Assembly (NCBI GenBank): GCA_004764695.1
Contig: SMSO01000006.1
Span: 1,468,859-1,532,858 of the forward strand
Length of the DNA: 64,000 nt
Direction of reading: 5' to 3'
Source of the DNA: Schizochytrium sp. TIO01
Lineage: Eukaryota > Sar > Bigyra > Thraustochytrida > Thraustochytriidae
In this document: positions 19,229 to 29,763 of the stretch, in pieces
Position numbering within the stretch: position 1 is the stretch's first letter
Layout of the letters: each line of letters begins with the position of its first letter
Program-made: the position numbers and the translations under genes
Notes under the pieces: model-generated
Database searches by the model: none
What the model was told of the DNA's origin: nothing
Seen by the model: only the letters and a program-made list of their open reading frames with translations

Positions 19229-21014
19229 TGTCTTTTGTAGATACTGCCTGTTGATTTATAGAACAACAAAGAATAATAAATCCGCGTTTGAGGTTTGTTA
19301 GCCTGAGAGTTCGATTTGACAAACATGAAATACATCACCACTGCAAAAGATTACACAAAGCTCTCTCTCTGGTCACCAAACTAAAGCTTTTAACCTGCTA
19401 CTACCGCTCCTACTAAAATAAGTCTTTTTCGGTACTCTCATCTTCCTTTTCTTCTTTTCTTCACACAGTTACGCTCAGCTTTCCCCACGTAGACGCAGGA
19501 ATAACATCTCTCCCTGTTGCACGTGCGTAAGGAGCTTTTTGTGCACGCGCCATATCGCGGAGGCTCCGGGACGAATTACCTATTCATTTCGGCAATCTCG
19601 TCGCTCAAGCGTTTCAGCCTCCCGAACTACTCTACTACGGTTGCGTAATCGGATCACCCACGCCTTCGTTCGATGTTGCCAACTGTGCTCTATCTCGCTA
19701 GATGTTCTCGTGTGCTTTACCAAATTGTGCTTTCGTTGGGTGCAATTTATGCACAACTTTGACCTCATTACACACCCACACACAGCAATTAACAACTTCC
19801 GAGTTGTTCTTTGCTACTGCACTACGACATTTATGTAGTACCTAGCCACTTGCACGGAGCAGCAGAAGCCGACCCAAGCCGGAAAGCGAGCGATGCTTGC
19901 CAATTTAGCCTGCCGTATCAAGACATTGGTTGATTTATTCGCGTTGCAGTGCATAGGGATGGAATAATCGTGTGTCGTTTCCTGGTAATGGTGTTTACCA
20001 TTACGAGCGATTAGGTAGAGATAACATTATCCATTGCAATTGTTGTGCACGATTGTGTGAAAGTCTCGACGAAGAAGAAGAAGAAGTTACGTAAGCCAGG
20101 ACGCCTCCTTTTACCCCACGCTACAGCCCAGTGGCCGAGCGAGCGAGTAGGCGCGAGGCCAGGAAGGAGTCGAAAGAGAAAGGTATCAAGAAACAATCAG
20201 CTTGAAAGAAGAGAGATAAATGAAAAAGCTCGAGCAAGATTGACTCACCCGAGCAGGTCCATCCGGGTTAGCTCCGGCGACCCGCTCAAACGGAGGCCGG
20301 GGCCTTCACACAGGCGATCCTGGCAGAGGGCTGAGCGAGGTGAGGGACGTACCGAGTAGGTTGCTGCGACCGAAAGAGCTCAGGTGGCGTCTTGGAGTGG
20401 CAGCGGGAAAGTCAAATTACGGTTTTGTTGTGCCTCCGCGACGAAGTGGTAAAGCGAGGATATCCTTGAATAAAGAAGAGAAATTCCAAAGTCTGATCAA
20501 TTCATTCATTCTTCTGTGACTCTGCAAAGAAAGAGACATTCGACGTCGTGGCCAGCATCGACTCTGTTGACGCAGCGAAGAACTTCGACGCGACAATTTG
20601 CCACAGCACCTTCTCTCAATCGAGGAGGAGTGTGCCTCAGGGGTGCCATCGTCATCGCAGGCAGTACCTCGAACTAGAAATCTTGATCGATTGCAATTCG
20701 CTTTATATGCGCGTGTGTGTGATCTGGCAGGGTTGAAAGGGAAAGCTGGACTCGGGTTATATGGTGTGGACCTCGTTGAAGTTCTTCATAAATAAAGCTT
20801 GCGATGTGGTGCTGACTAGGCAGGAGGGGAATCAAGGTGGTAGGCAGATGCTAGATACCCGCTGTGAGGATGGATGTACAAGGGGTGTCGGGTGGACGGG
20901 GTCAAAGGCAGGATGGTCCCGTATCTTGATTCATTCTTTATTACATTTTTAATTAAAATTATTTTATTAAAAACTACTTTAAATTACAATGTTTTGTTCA
21001 AGTTACTGAGCTAA

Positions 21015-21034
21015 TTATATATATATATATATAT
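21015..21034. repeat. TA dinucleotide tract
   Basis: About ten TA units within a strongly AT-rich 120-bp stretch in intergenic DNA. Confidence 0.8.
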
Positions 21035-21180
21035 GTTGTTAATATATATTTTCACAAAATCTAATTTTAATTTTATTGAAAAAACAAAAACAAAAAAAAC
21101 ACTATTAAAAAGTCTAATGTTTTCTGTGTCGTAGAGAAGTGATACGATTTGCTCAACGGCGCGGAGACATTGCTCCAGGT

Positions 21181-21237
21181 TGCCTTGCTTGCTTGCTTGA
21201 TTGCTTGATTGCTTGATTGCTTGATTGCTTGCGTGCA
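21181..21237. repeat. GCTTGATT octamer tract
   Basis: GCTT units pass into four GCTTGATT octamers and end in GCTTGCGTGC. This is an interrupted minisatellite-like tract in noncoding DNA. Confidence 0.75.
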
Positions 21238-21382
21238 GCTTGAAGCCGAGTGATGTTTTGCACTACAGGAGCGCAACGGGTACTTTCTTGGAAGGGCGAG
21301 TGCGATTGCCGGAATCCTGATTCCCAATTATTGACCGACCCGCTGCAGTAGGCAGCTAGGTCGCCAGAAAACTAGTAGGTAT

Positions 21383-21464
21383 TGAATGAATGAATGAATG
21401 AATGAATGAATGAATGAATGAATGAATGAATGAATGAATGAATGAATGAATGAATGAATGAATG
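21383..21464. repeat. TGAA tetranucleotide microsatellite, about 20 units
   Basis: This is a perfect TGAA run of about 82 bp, the longest microsatellite in the window. The same tetramer or its complement recurs at 21843, 38167 and 39666. Confidence 0.9.
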
Positions 21465-21842
21465 TCTGCTCTGCTCTGCTCTTCATGTTGTTGCTGCTGC
21501 TGCCAAAGTCTCTCCCAAATGTATTCGTTATTGTGGTGGTTCCAACTAACAGTGAGCAGAACCAATTCGTCGCGCACAGCGACTTCTTCTCGGCATTGAG
21601 GTGCAATTCTTGCCTGGCTGAGGTCCTGTTGACTCTTTGCTTCAATTGCAAACAACTGAGCGAGGCTGTTTGTTGCCAGTAGCCCGAACGGAGCTGGCCT
21701 TTCTTTGGCCAGGTTCTACTAATACTTCGTTCCGAGAGCAGCTCTTGAAAGACGCAAAGTCTCAAGTCCCAGACCCAAGCTGTAAGACATACGCCATCGT
21801 TGTTTTCGGCACTTTCCACGCAGGTTTGTTGTGGTTATTATC

Positions 21843-21866
21843 ACTCATTCATTCATTCATTCATTG
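21843..21866. repeat. ATTC tetranucleotide tract
   Basis: About five ATTC units, the reverse complement of the TGAA tract 380 bp upstream, so the two form an inverted pair around a short GC-richer segment. Confidence 0.8.
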
Positions 21867-22220
21867 TGACTGATTGAATATTTGTGTATAAATATGTATA
21901 TATGCGAATACATATTTTGTTTTGATAATTAAAAAGCAATAGTAGTACGTATATCGACCGGAAGCAATGGTCTCCAATTGACAGGGCCACAATTTGCTCC
22001 TCCTGGAGAGACCTCATACTACCTTTGATGGACCTGGTCAGCATCGAAGGAAGCTGTATTCAGAAACTCCTAAGTGGCTCGAGAAGGAGAGATTTCAAGC
22101 AAGCACCACTGTGACGTAGAATTGTTTAATAGTAATGCTTAGCTCTACTCTAGTGTGCCACAAAGCAAAAGGACACTGCAAAATAAATAAGTAAGCTATT
22201 CTAAATCGAGAAAGAAGAAA

Positions 22221-22398
22221 CCACATCTTGCAAAAGGTCGAGCCCTGTGGAAAAGCTGCAAAGCTTTGCTCGACCGTGGCTGCTCTCCTCTCTAATCTAA
22301 GGCAAAAACGAAAAGGTTAGGCGCTGACAGGGCAGCATCAAGGCGAGGTGCTGCAGTACAGCACCATAGTTCTAAGAGGACTATGCTACCACTATGCG
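22221..22398 (+). ncRNA. Candidate structured RNA (three hairpins)
   Basis: Seen directly: CCAC (22221) pairs with GTGG (22276); GGTCGAGC (22236-22243) pairs with GCTCGACC (22268-22275); AAAGCT (22252) pairs with AGCTTT (22262) closing a GCAA loop, a GNRA tetraloop. Further on, GGTGCTG (22347) pairs with CAGCACC (22359), and immediately after it ATAGTTCT (22366) pairs with AGGACTAT (22377) with one G-U. GGCAGC (22331) can pair with GCTACC (22385) around both, with one mismatch, giving a three-way junction. No protein frame covers the segment. It does not match U1-U6, U3, SRP or RNase P sequences that I know. Strand is not determined by pairing; plus is given because the GNRA loop and the G-U pair read well on it. 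Confidence 0.35.
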
Positions 22399-23299
22399 TA
22401 CTGTTACTTTAGCTCTATAGAGGTATCCCTCGAAGGTCTTTCATTCCTTCGCGTGTCTTTCATCCGCTTGGATACGGATCTTCATGGCTTAGCAAACTAA
22501 GTTTGTTTTCATGGTGGCCAAGAAGAGCCTCATGTGAGCAGAGTCAGCGCAGAATTGCAGTGAGGCCTTTGCTGTCACTCCAATTGACGCCTGGTTTAGC
22601 AAGGCTGACCGGTGGATTGACACCGATGGACTAATCGATAGAGCTCTCTCTGGTTTGCATTCAATGCTGGGCAGCTTTGGGCACCTGAGGAAAAGACACA
22701 ATGAGGCCTAGTGCACCAAAATCCAAACTAGTCGGGATTAGATGCCTAAGTACCTTTCTACTTGATACTTCACAGCCATATGAAATGACACTTTCGATTG
22801 TTATTTCGCTTCTGAACTTAAGTACAGCTGAGCTGAGGTTGATGCGATGTTCAACTTGATTAGTCTTATTGCCTTCTTTGGCCGGGTTAGCTTGAAGCTC
22901 ATCTAGCTTGTGCACATGTTGTAATTCCCAGAATCGTGAGATCATCCATCAATTATGGATGGAACCTCTTGATTCTTCAAGTCTGTCTGATTCTAATTGC
23001 TATGTGCCTGGTCCATACGGCGCTCAACGCATCTACATCAACAAGACAAGACAAGCATGCATTGATTTGATCCATTGAAGTTCGAGCCCAAGTTCGTCCT
23101 GTTGGGCTGCATCGTCCAATCCTTTGCTCTCAGGTTCTCAAGCATGCAAACCAAGTCGAAGCACGCTCTTCATTATCGAAGCAAAGTCTTTGTAATTCAA
23201 TAAATGCAACAACTTCTGCCACTGTCAACTTCAGAAAGGTATGATGAGAGGTTTCTTTCCTACTCGTTGAAGTGTGCAGCATTTCTTAAGTAGATAGAT

Positions 23300-23344
23300 G
23301 AATCAATCAATCAATTAATCAATCAATCAATCAATCAATCAATC
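23300..23344. repeat. AATC tetranucleotide tract
   Basis: About eleven AATC units with one interruption (AATT) in intergenic DNA. Confidence 0.85.
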
Positions 23345-24377
23345 CATGGTTGGACCAGGAAAGCAAGCAAGCAAACAAGCAAGCTTCGCTTCTGGCAACC
23401 TATGGTTTTGGGTCCTTTTGCCTCATGCCTCGGTGACGATCAGTTGTAGATGTTGTTGTGTTGTTCCTGTTAAGTGATCCGGCGCCCTACTACTACGGCT
23501 ATAATCGATACTACTAGGTAGGCGACTAGCTAACTCATATAGCGCTTGATAATGGTTTCATGATGAATGGGCCTAGCAAAGTCCTAGCTAAGCATAGTAG
23601 ATGGCGCCTTCTTTCTCCTTCTTTCAATCCTCGTTAATTTCTTCCGCTGCTTCGCTGCTCTTGAATCAACAACTTGAACTCGAGGACTTGTGCAAAGGCA
23701 GCTCCGGAGCAGTCCATATCAAGGCGTGCCCTGCTGTGCGAAGTGGAGGCCGAAGCGCAAGCTGAGGTCATTTCTGCGTGCTCTGCGTGCTCGCACTGGC
23801 GTGAAAGCAGAAACTGCAGAGCGAGGGACACCGACGTACAAGAGAGACGAGACCAGGAGCGAAGTCAAAGCAACATTCAGCTGACAAACCAGAGGGGGCA
23901 AGCTCTACGCGTGGCGAGGAAGGGGTTGCCTGCACACGCGGCAGAAATTGAAAAGGAAGAGAGGACCGGAAGTGACGAGGTTATTAAAAAAAGAGGCGAC
24001 CTTGAAGCTTTTAATTGGTGGACGGATTGGTCGGCCAATTCCTTCATAGTTGCTTGATTTGCTTCGATTTGCTCAACTTTATCTTATCATCTTGTCATCT
24101 TGTCATCTTTGTATAAATTGGGTTGAGTTAAGCTAAAACATACGAAGACCTTTCTAATAAACGAGTGGCGCTACAAACACGGCAGATTTAATATTCATCT
24201 GAACAGTAGTAGAGGAACTGGGAGACTGTTGAGGTGCAAACTGACGCAAGCTTGCAGAGTGCGCTTCAGAAATATCAGGTGCTACGTGTGTCAGAGTTAA
24301 TTAAATACATTTACGATCCAGGGCACTCGCCATTTTTATAGCTGAATCTGCAGAGGAAAAGGCATTAAAAGAGCAGG

Positions 24378-25484
24378 ATGGAAGCTCGGCAAGGTGGTCA
24401 CACGATGCGCCGGCCAGGAAATCTTACTCTTGAAGAGGAGGATAATTTGGAGCATAGTTTCGCAATCCAGAATGGCCACTTTATTCGAGGCACTTTGGAC
24501 GTTTCAGAGAGTGGAGTCACGCGCACAGATCGCTACCAGCAGTACCATGGCTTAAGTGCCTCCGATGTTGAACTTATTCGCGTCATTGGAAAAGGCATGT
24601 CGAGCCAAGTCAGCCTGGTCCGTCATCGAAATGGCACCTTAATGGCACTCAAAGTCATCAACGTCTATGACAAAGTCAACCGGGAGCAAATGTTTCAAGA
24701 AATTGCTACTCTTTACGAAGCCGACTGCCCTTCTCTTGTCGGCTTTTATGGTGCATTTTTTACCGAATGTACCATCAGTCTGGCTGTTGAGTACATGGAC
24801 CAAGGTTGCCTGCATTCACTTCTGAAACGTTCTGGTCCGATGCCTGAGCAGACTGTCGCTGCCATTGCTTTTCAAGCAATTTGGGGTCTTGCCTATCTCA
24901 AACATGAGAAAAGGGTACACCGTGATGTGAAACCTCAAAACATTCTATGCAACTCGCATGGCGAGGTCAAATTAACAGACTTCGGAACTTCTCGTGACTT
25001 GGAAAATTCTGTTAATGTTTGTCAAACATTTGTTGGTACCTTCAAATACATGAGCCCGGAGCGTGTAAAAAGCCAAGCGTATTCATACGCGAGTGATATC
25101 TGGAGCTTAGGTCTCGTGATTCTTGAGTGCCTTCTCGGGAGGTTCCCTTACAATGATTGCAACACTCATATGGATATGGTCCTTACAATTCTTGAGGCCC
25201 CTGTTCCTATTCCACCAGCAAGTCAGTTCTCTACCGAGTTTCATGAGTTTATTCAATTCATGCTAAGCAAGGACCACACGAAGCGGCTCCCAGCAGAGGT
25301 GTTAATTGCTGCACCATGGCTCAAGGCATTTGGTGCAGTAGATATTATGGAATCTCGTGCTATCGTTCGGTCCTGGATAGAAAGAAAAGGACTCAGCAAC
25401 AACATCCCAACCCCCCCTCCACACCCACCAAGTGGAGCACGGAATCCACGCCCAGCTCCACATATCGCGACTATGCAACAGTAA
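24378..25484 (+). CDS. MAP kinase kinase (MEK-like dual-specificity kinase)
   Basis: This 368-residue protein has a full kinase domain at about residues 70-325. The glycine loop (IGKGMSSQVSLV), the Lys of VAIK-type MALKVI, HRDVKPQN, DFG in LTDFGTSRDL, the FVGTFKYMSPER substrate-binding segment and SDIWSLGLVILECLLGRFPY are all present, so it should be catalytically active. The phrase ALKVINVYDK and the HRDVKPxN-VGT-YMSPER set mark the MAPKK family, which phosphorylates Thr and Tyr of MAP kinases. The activation loop between DFG and VGT has Ser and Thr spaced S-x5-T, the plant-type arrangement, not the S-x3-S of animal MEK1. The N-terminus is short and the C-terminus Pro-rich (IPTPPPHPPSG). No intron. 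The start is the first ATG in frame. Confidence 0.92.
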   Translation: MEARQGGHTMRRPGNLTLEEEDNLEHSFAIQNGHFIRGTLDVSESGVTRTDRYQQYHGLSASDVELIRVIGKGMSSQVSLVRHRNGTLMALKVINVYDKVNREQMFQEIATLYEADCPSLVGFYGAFFTECTISLAVEYMDQGCLHSLLKRSGPMPEQTVAAIAFQAIWGLAYLKHEKRVHRDVKPQNILCNSHGEVKLTDFGTSRDLENSVNVCQTFVGTFKYMSPERVKSQAYSYASDIWSLGLVILECLLGRFPYNDCNTHMDMVLTILEAPVPIPPASQFSTEFHEFIQFMLSKDHTKRLPAEVLIAAPWLKAFGAVDIMESRAIVRSWIERKGLSNNIPTPPPHPPSGARNPRPAPHIATMQQ

Positions 25485-27636
25485 CCGTGATACTTTACTA
25501 ATATATCGCATGTCGAGCTAAGCAATTCAAGCTGAGCTAACTGTCATTTATAGCTTTAAGTTGGGAAGAACTTAGCTTACGTACAATACAATATAGTCAC
25601 TTACGTAATTGGTGGAACCACCTCTGCTTGTCAATTCTTGTTAAACCACCTCTCTCAGACTGTACTGAGGGCCAAAAATACAGCGGGATAGAAGGACAAA
25701 CAGCCTTGGAAATATGTGTATTGTGTCCTTTCAATGTTGGGCGATTTCATCGCGAGTGGAATTCACGTTTTCTTTCTTGAAGCATATGTGTTGATAACAA
25801 GAGCTACTCTGCTCAAAAAAATTTTTTGCATAGAACAGATGTTTCTTTCCTTTTCAATTTTATCGGTCTTTGCCTTCAAATGCCCTGTACGAAATTTAAT
25901 CTTTCTTCTTTTGTTGCTGTTTCTCTAATCCAAATTAAACCCGAACACATCACTATCTTGTTCGATTGTTTTTTTTTATAAAGTCAAACTTTCCCGCATC
26001 TGCTTTTTTGCTAGCAATCGAAACTAACTGTTTCTCTCTCTAAAAGTGCAACAGTCTCTCCGATTTCTAGACGATTGTTTGCTTAGATTTCAAACCGACG
26101 CATGCAGTGCGCGTTAAGTATCCAATCAAGAGTCTATGGGTGAGTGGAGATGTGAATTGTTCTTGCATGATATTTGATGGTTGATGTGAACGAAGGCTGG
26201 GACTATGGCGAGATCGTGTAAGTTTAGATTCACTGAGGTTATAGTAGGATCAAAGTTGGAGTGTACTGCTTGCTTGCGTTTTAAAGCTCGCTAATATGCA
26301 GCTGTTGAGCGTGTACCAATTCTGATACCTTCCAATGTAAGAATTTGACAACCACATGAGGAGCCGCTCATGGATGCGCAGTGTAGTTGGGTTCATACTA
26401 CATGCAAGATCTTGAAGTTAACTCGAATATTTGTGCCCAGTCGAGAACTAAGTCTGCTTTACGTTCATTTGCAAGACAGAGAATTATGTTGTGAAGGATA
26501 TTTCTATATTTGCTCATTAATAAGGTGAATCAATCCAGTTGAAAGATATGTCAAGGTTAAGATAGTAAATTAGTTGATTTCGTATGGGCAAAACATAATT
26601 TCGGAGCACTTCGTATGAAGTTACCTTTATAAGTTTGTCTTTCATGAAAGGAACCTCGTTTCCCATACACTTCAGTATTGGAGTAATTAAGTTCTCCTCT
26701 TCAAGGGCTGCAATAACGTAATTTGGAAATACCATTTCGTGCTTGAGGAGAGGTTGGACGATGATGCAAGTTTCCGCTAGCTAGCAGGGTGTGGAACTGA
26801 TCGTAATTCACTTTCGTCATCTCTGGGAACGAACGTATGGAACTGATGCTGACATTTTGCAATGCCTGGAGGCTTCTGTGCACTACATATCTTCTTTCCG
26901 TAGAGTGGACGAAGCAATTGTGTAAGATTTACTGGAAAATGTGAAATCGATCATCCATGTAAGTACCAATGATGGATCAGAACATTTAGTTTATGTTAAA
27001 ACTACAATCATGTGAGTTTCATAAAATTTTCCAGTGTTTCTTTTGAAGGATATGTAACGTTCTGCTAGTAGTTTCAGGCTTGGAATGCAGTTTTACATCT
27101 AAGCTAGGCGTGGTAGAACATCTAACCTACGACAATAGATCCTCACTTTGATCAAACTACTTTTTCTTTCTGTATTGCTTCAAATTGAACAATTGCTTTC
27201 CCAAAGGATAGATTGCTAAAGAGTGGACGTTTTCTTACCTTGTTTTTGGAATTTACAGTTTTAAAAGGAATATATTGCTTTTCATAACTCCTTTCCTGCA
27301 GAGTCCTGATAGAGAAACAACGTGATTGTTCCATCACAACCATGAAGCTCCATTTTCTTGTCCTTGATTGCATCGTTTTTCATCTACAATTGCACAGACA
27401 TGAGTTCGACATATATGTTTTGCACGGAAAAGGGTAAAGGAGATGTTGAATTTCAGTCGTAAATCTTCCGTAAACGGAATTTGAGGCTAGCAGAGCCATT
27501 TCGCTGTACAAACTCACTGGAACATACGGAACAACACTGTTTTTCGATGATGGGTCAGTATGGACCTATGAGATCAGATGTATTTCATTCAAAACTTAAG
27601 CATAGAGAATTGTTCCACAATGAGCGTAACTAATCC
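25485..27636. other. AT-rich intergenic with coding-like fragments
   Basis: Most of this block has no supported gene. On the minus strand, scattered protein-like pieces occur: one is listed as a tentative split gene (26625-27373), and a 40-codon ATG frame at about 26400-26520 reads MSKYRNILHNIILCLANERK before a stop. On the plus strand at about 27478-27597 an open segment reads LTGTYGTTLFFDDGSVWTY. These could be exons of genes I cannot assemble or remains of dead ones. Confidence 0.35.
26625..27373 (-). CDS. Tentative partial split gene, unknown product
   Basis: Exon a (27239-27373) starts with ATG and ends at a strong AAG|GTAAGA donor in phase 0. Exon b (26625-26780) follows a GCTAG acceptor-like site, is open in the same phase for 52 codons (including LLKHEMVFPNYVIAALEEEN) and ends at AAG|GTAACT. 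A continuing exon should lie below 26625 but none of the pieces there joins in phase. The 458-bp intron is similar in size to the STIMATE-like one. A second reading between them (SSIRSFPEMTKVNYDQFHT) is also protein-like in another frame, which argues for either alternative exons or a decayed gene. No family recognised. Confidence 0.25.
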
Positions 27637-28038
27637 ATGATATATGTTCGCAAAATATTTGTGTTCGTCTTCAAGATCACGAGATCTTTGTGTCTTTCAA
27701 CCATTGTGTTAGGCTGGAGTGGTGAGTACTAATAGGTAGTACTATTCTATGTTTCTTGTCTGTGTGAACCAAAAAATTGTCAGTCAGATAGAGCAATTGA
27801 CTTTGTTGCTGTTAACCCTGTTGCTTTTGCAGGCGCCGACAAAGCTTTGATACGAAGAGCAAAGTTCAATGTACAGCCTCTCGTGGACAAACTTGAAAGT
27901 GTCTGCTGTCAAGTTGGAGTACAGGCTCCAACAACAAAGGTTGAAGGCAAACAGGGGAAGGCTTCAGCCGCGTTGGAATGGAGAGTGTCGAGTATTAGTC
28001 CAACTTCATTAGCCTTCTTTGCGTGGAAGCACTTTTAG
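27637..28038 (+). CDS. Tentative two-exon small protein abutting UVSSA
   Basis: Exon 1 (27637-27721) begins with ATG and encodes a hydrophobic start (MIYVRKIFVFVFKI, then LCLSTIVLGWSG). It ends at a good G|GTGAGT donor; the 111-bp intron has a CTAAT branch-like site and a TTGCTTTTGCAG acceptor. Exon 2 (27833-28038) stays open 68 codons, including NVQPLVDKLESVCCQVG, to a TAG. The product would be 96 residues, perhaps with a signal anchor. The stop lies three bases before the UVSSA ATG, so the spliced exon could instead be 5' untranslated sequence of UVSSA with an accidental frame. No family recognised. Confidence 0.35.
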
Positions 28039-28041
28039 AAG

Positions 28042-29763
28042 ATGCCTCTCTCGAGCGCAGGGTTTATGCGTCTGAAGAAACTTGTACGGAAAGCAACATC
28101 TGCAGGTGCGGTTGGCCTGGATGTGATCGATGGATTAGCTCTCGATGATGAAGTTCTTCGTGACGCTCTGATTCTCATTCGAGGTGGTGGCGCTTCTGCA
28201 GCAAGAGTCGCGTGCGAACTTGTGCGTAAAGTCCTTGAGAGCCAGAATTCTAAGATTCGCTACCGTGGTCTCTTGCTCTCAGACGAAATATTTTTACGAT
28301 CAAAAGCGTTCCGTAAAGCGCTTTGCAAAGACATAAGAGGTTTTGCACAGTCAGTCATGCAGATTCCAGGACTTTCAGACCTTCCTCCTCCTGAAAAGGC
28401 ACAAGTTTTGCTTCATCGAACGGCGCTGCAAATTATGACAAACTGGGGAAAGCACTTTGGTGACGAGCAGCCTCCGCTAGTATTCACACTGCAATTTATT
28501 AATGCAAAACTTGGTCAAATTGGCAGGGTGCTTGGTGGACGTCAGGCTGCAGAAGCGCGACAACGACAAGAACGATCGCGGAGGCTTCGTTTGGCACAGT
28601 TCGAGACTGTTTGCGATGAAATGAGTGATCAGTCTGGCAACCAAGTATATACGTCAATGTGTGCATCATTAGAGGAGGTCAAGGCCGCTTTAGAACTCAT
28701 GGACAATCGTTTTAATAACCTCAATGCACAGTTTCGCAAATCGCTAAATCCATCTGTCACAAGTGGGATTAAGGGTTCTCTGAGCAATTCAGCAGAAACG
28801 TTAAGCTCCGAGCAAACTCGAATGCCTCCCATTTCAGAATCTAATGCAGAGGCTGATGAAAGTGACGAGAGCGATGATGACGATTTTGATGTGGATTGGT
28901 CCACTGTTAAACCTGGAGATCTTACAACAGAGAACACATCAAAAAGCTGTATGCCAGACCGTGTTGAGGCTGTCAATGAACCAAAACAACAACCACAAGT
29001 ACTTCTTGCCCTCGGAAACAACAAGTGTAGTGATAGCTTAGCTGATGACGAAGTAGATGATGATATGGAGGAATGGGCTTCCTTTCATCATGAAGCTAAG
29101 GAGCGAGAGGCACATCGGCAACGTGAACAAGAAATGGTTGAGCACCTTGCACCAGACTTCCGCCTTGAGGTCAACTTGCGCCAACCCCCAAAGAAAGAAG
29201 ATGTGCTGAAGGATGAAGATCTTGCGCCTGTAATTGCAAGCTTCAAGGATGCAGTCCGCGAGTTCGAGCGTACGTATTTGCCACAACTTGAGCGGTGGAT
29301 CCGAATTCTTACCCGCGCTGAGCTACTTGAATCTTCGTCACGAATGAGGCGAGGAAACCTCCTGGGCAAAGCTTTAGATGTGAAACGGGGTTTTAAAGAT
29401 GCCCAAGCACGGGGTGAAGCATATGGGATCCATTTTGCACCCGTCACAAATGGTGAAGAGATGCCGGATTTTCTGCGACTACTAGAAGGAGATGGCGTTG
29501 GCCACTTTGTTGATGAAAGAACTAGGCGACTTGAGGAGGAAGATCGTGAGCGGAGGAAGAAGGAGAAAAAGGAACGGTCCAAAAAAAGGAAATTGCAGCA
29601 AATGCGTGATCTTACCTCGCAAGCTGTATCTGAACGGAGCTCGAAAAAGCCGTCAAGCTCTTCTTCCTCCTCGCAAAATCGTCCAGGCGCTGAGGACACT
29701 GCTGGTCGTCGTAAAAGAGCTGTTTTTGACCCATTTGCAAAGCCTGCAAAACGGAATCGTTAA
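28042..29763 (+). CDS. UVSSA-like transcription-coupled repair factor
   Basis: The 573-residue protein has an N-terminal VHS/ENTH-like helical domain (about residues 10-165) closely following UVSSA: NSKIRYRGLLLSDEIFLRSK corresponds to the human IRLSAFQIVEELFVRS stretch, then a LPPPEKA loop and LQIMTNWGKHFG matching the conserved ...GWNEKFGE. UVSSA binds stalled RNA polymerase II with CSB and brings in USP7 and TFIIH during transcription-coupled nucleotide excision repair. A Ser/Asp-rich acidic linker (about 265-290) resembles the acidic TFIIH-binding segment. The conserved C-terminal block EREFERTYLPQLERWIRIL-like helix and a basic nuclear-localisation-like tail (ERRKKEKKERSKKRKL) follow, but I cannot see the Cys-rich zinc ribbon of the animal protein. 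Start ATG is three bases after an in-frame stop. Confidence 0.75.
   Translation: MPLSSAGFMRLKKLVRKATSAGAVGLDVIDGLALDDEVLRDALILIRGGGASAARVACELVRKVLESQNSKIRYRGLLLSDEIFLRSKAFRKALCKDIRGFAQSVMQIPGLSDLPPPEKAQVLLHRTALQIMTNWGKHFGDEQPPLVFTLQFINAKLGQIGRVLGGRQAAEARQRQERSRRLRLAQFETVCDEMSDQSGNQVYTSMCASLEEVKAALELMDNRFNNLNAQFRKSLNPSVTSGIKGSLSNSAETLSSEQTRMPPISESNAEADESDESDDDDFDVDWSTVKPGDLTTENTSKSCMPDRVEAVNEPKQQPQVLLALGNNKCSDSLADDEVDDDMEEWASFHHEAKEREAHRQREQEMVEHLAPDFRLEVNLRQPPKKEDVLKDEDLAPVIASFKDAVREFERTYLPQLERWIRILTRAELLESSSRMRRGNLLGKALDVKRGFKDAQARGEAYGIHFAPVTNGEEMPDFLRLLEGDGVGHFVDERTRRLEEEDRERRKKEKKERSKKRKLQQMRDLTSQAVSERSSKKPSSSSSSSQNRPGAEDTAGRRKRAVFDPFAKPAKRNR

Larger units (their letters stand above)
19229..24377. 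other. Gene-poor repeat-rich block
   Basis: No supported protein gene lies in these 5.1 kb. The first 250 bp probably carry the coactosin promoter. GC-rich patches at about 20080-20400 and 23740-23960 give chance open frames, none with an ATG and family match. Microsatellites are listed separately. A segment at 22221-22398 folds well and is listed as a candidate RNA. The last 300 bp should contain the promoter of the MAP kinase kinase gene. Confidence 0.45.

Noticed and set aside
21328-21819. A 163-codon minus-strand frame containing repeated Phe-Ile-His-Ser
   Set aside because: It has no ATG start (GTG) and the repeat region is simply the TGAA microsatellite read in frame.
23077-23100. A GTTCGAGCC motif resembling a tRNA B box
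   Set aside because: No acceptor stem, anticodon arm or A box could be placed around it; no tRNA was found in the window.
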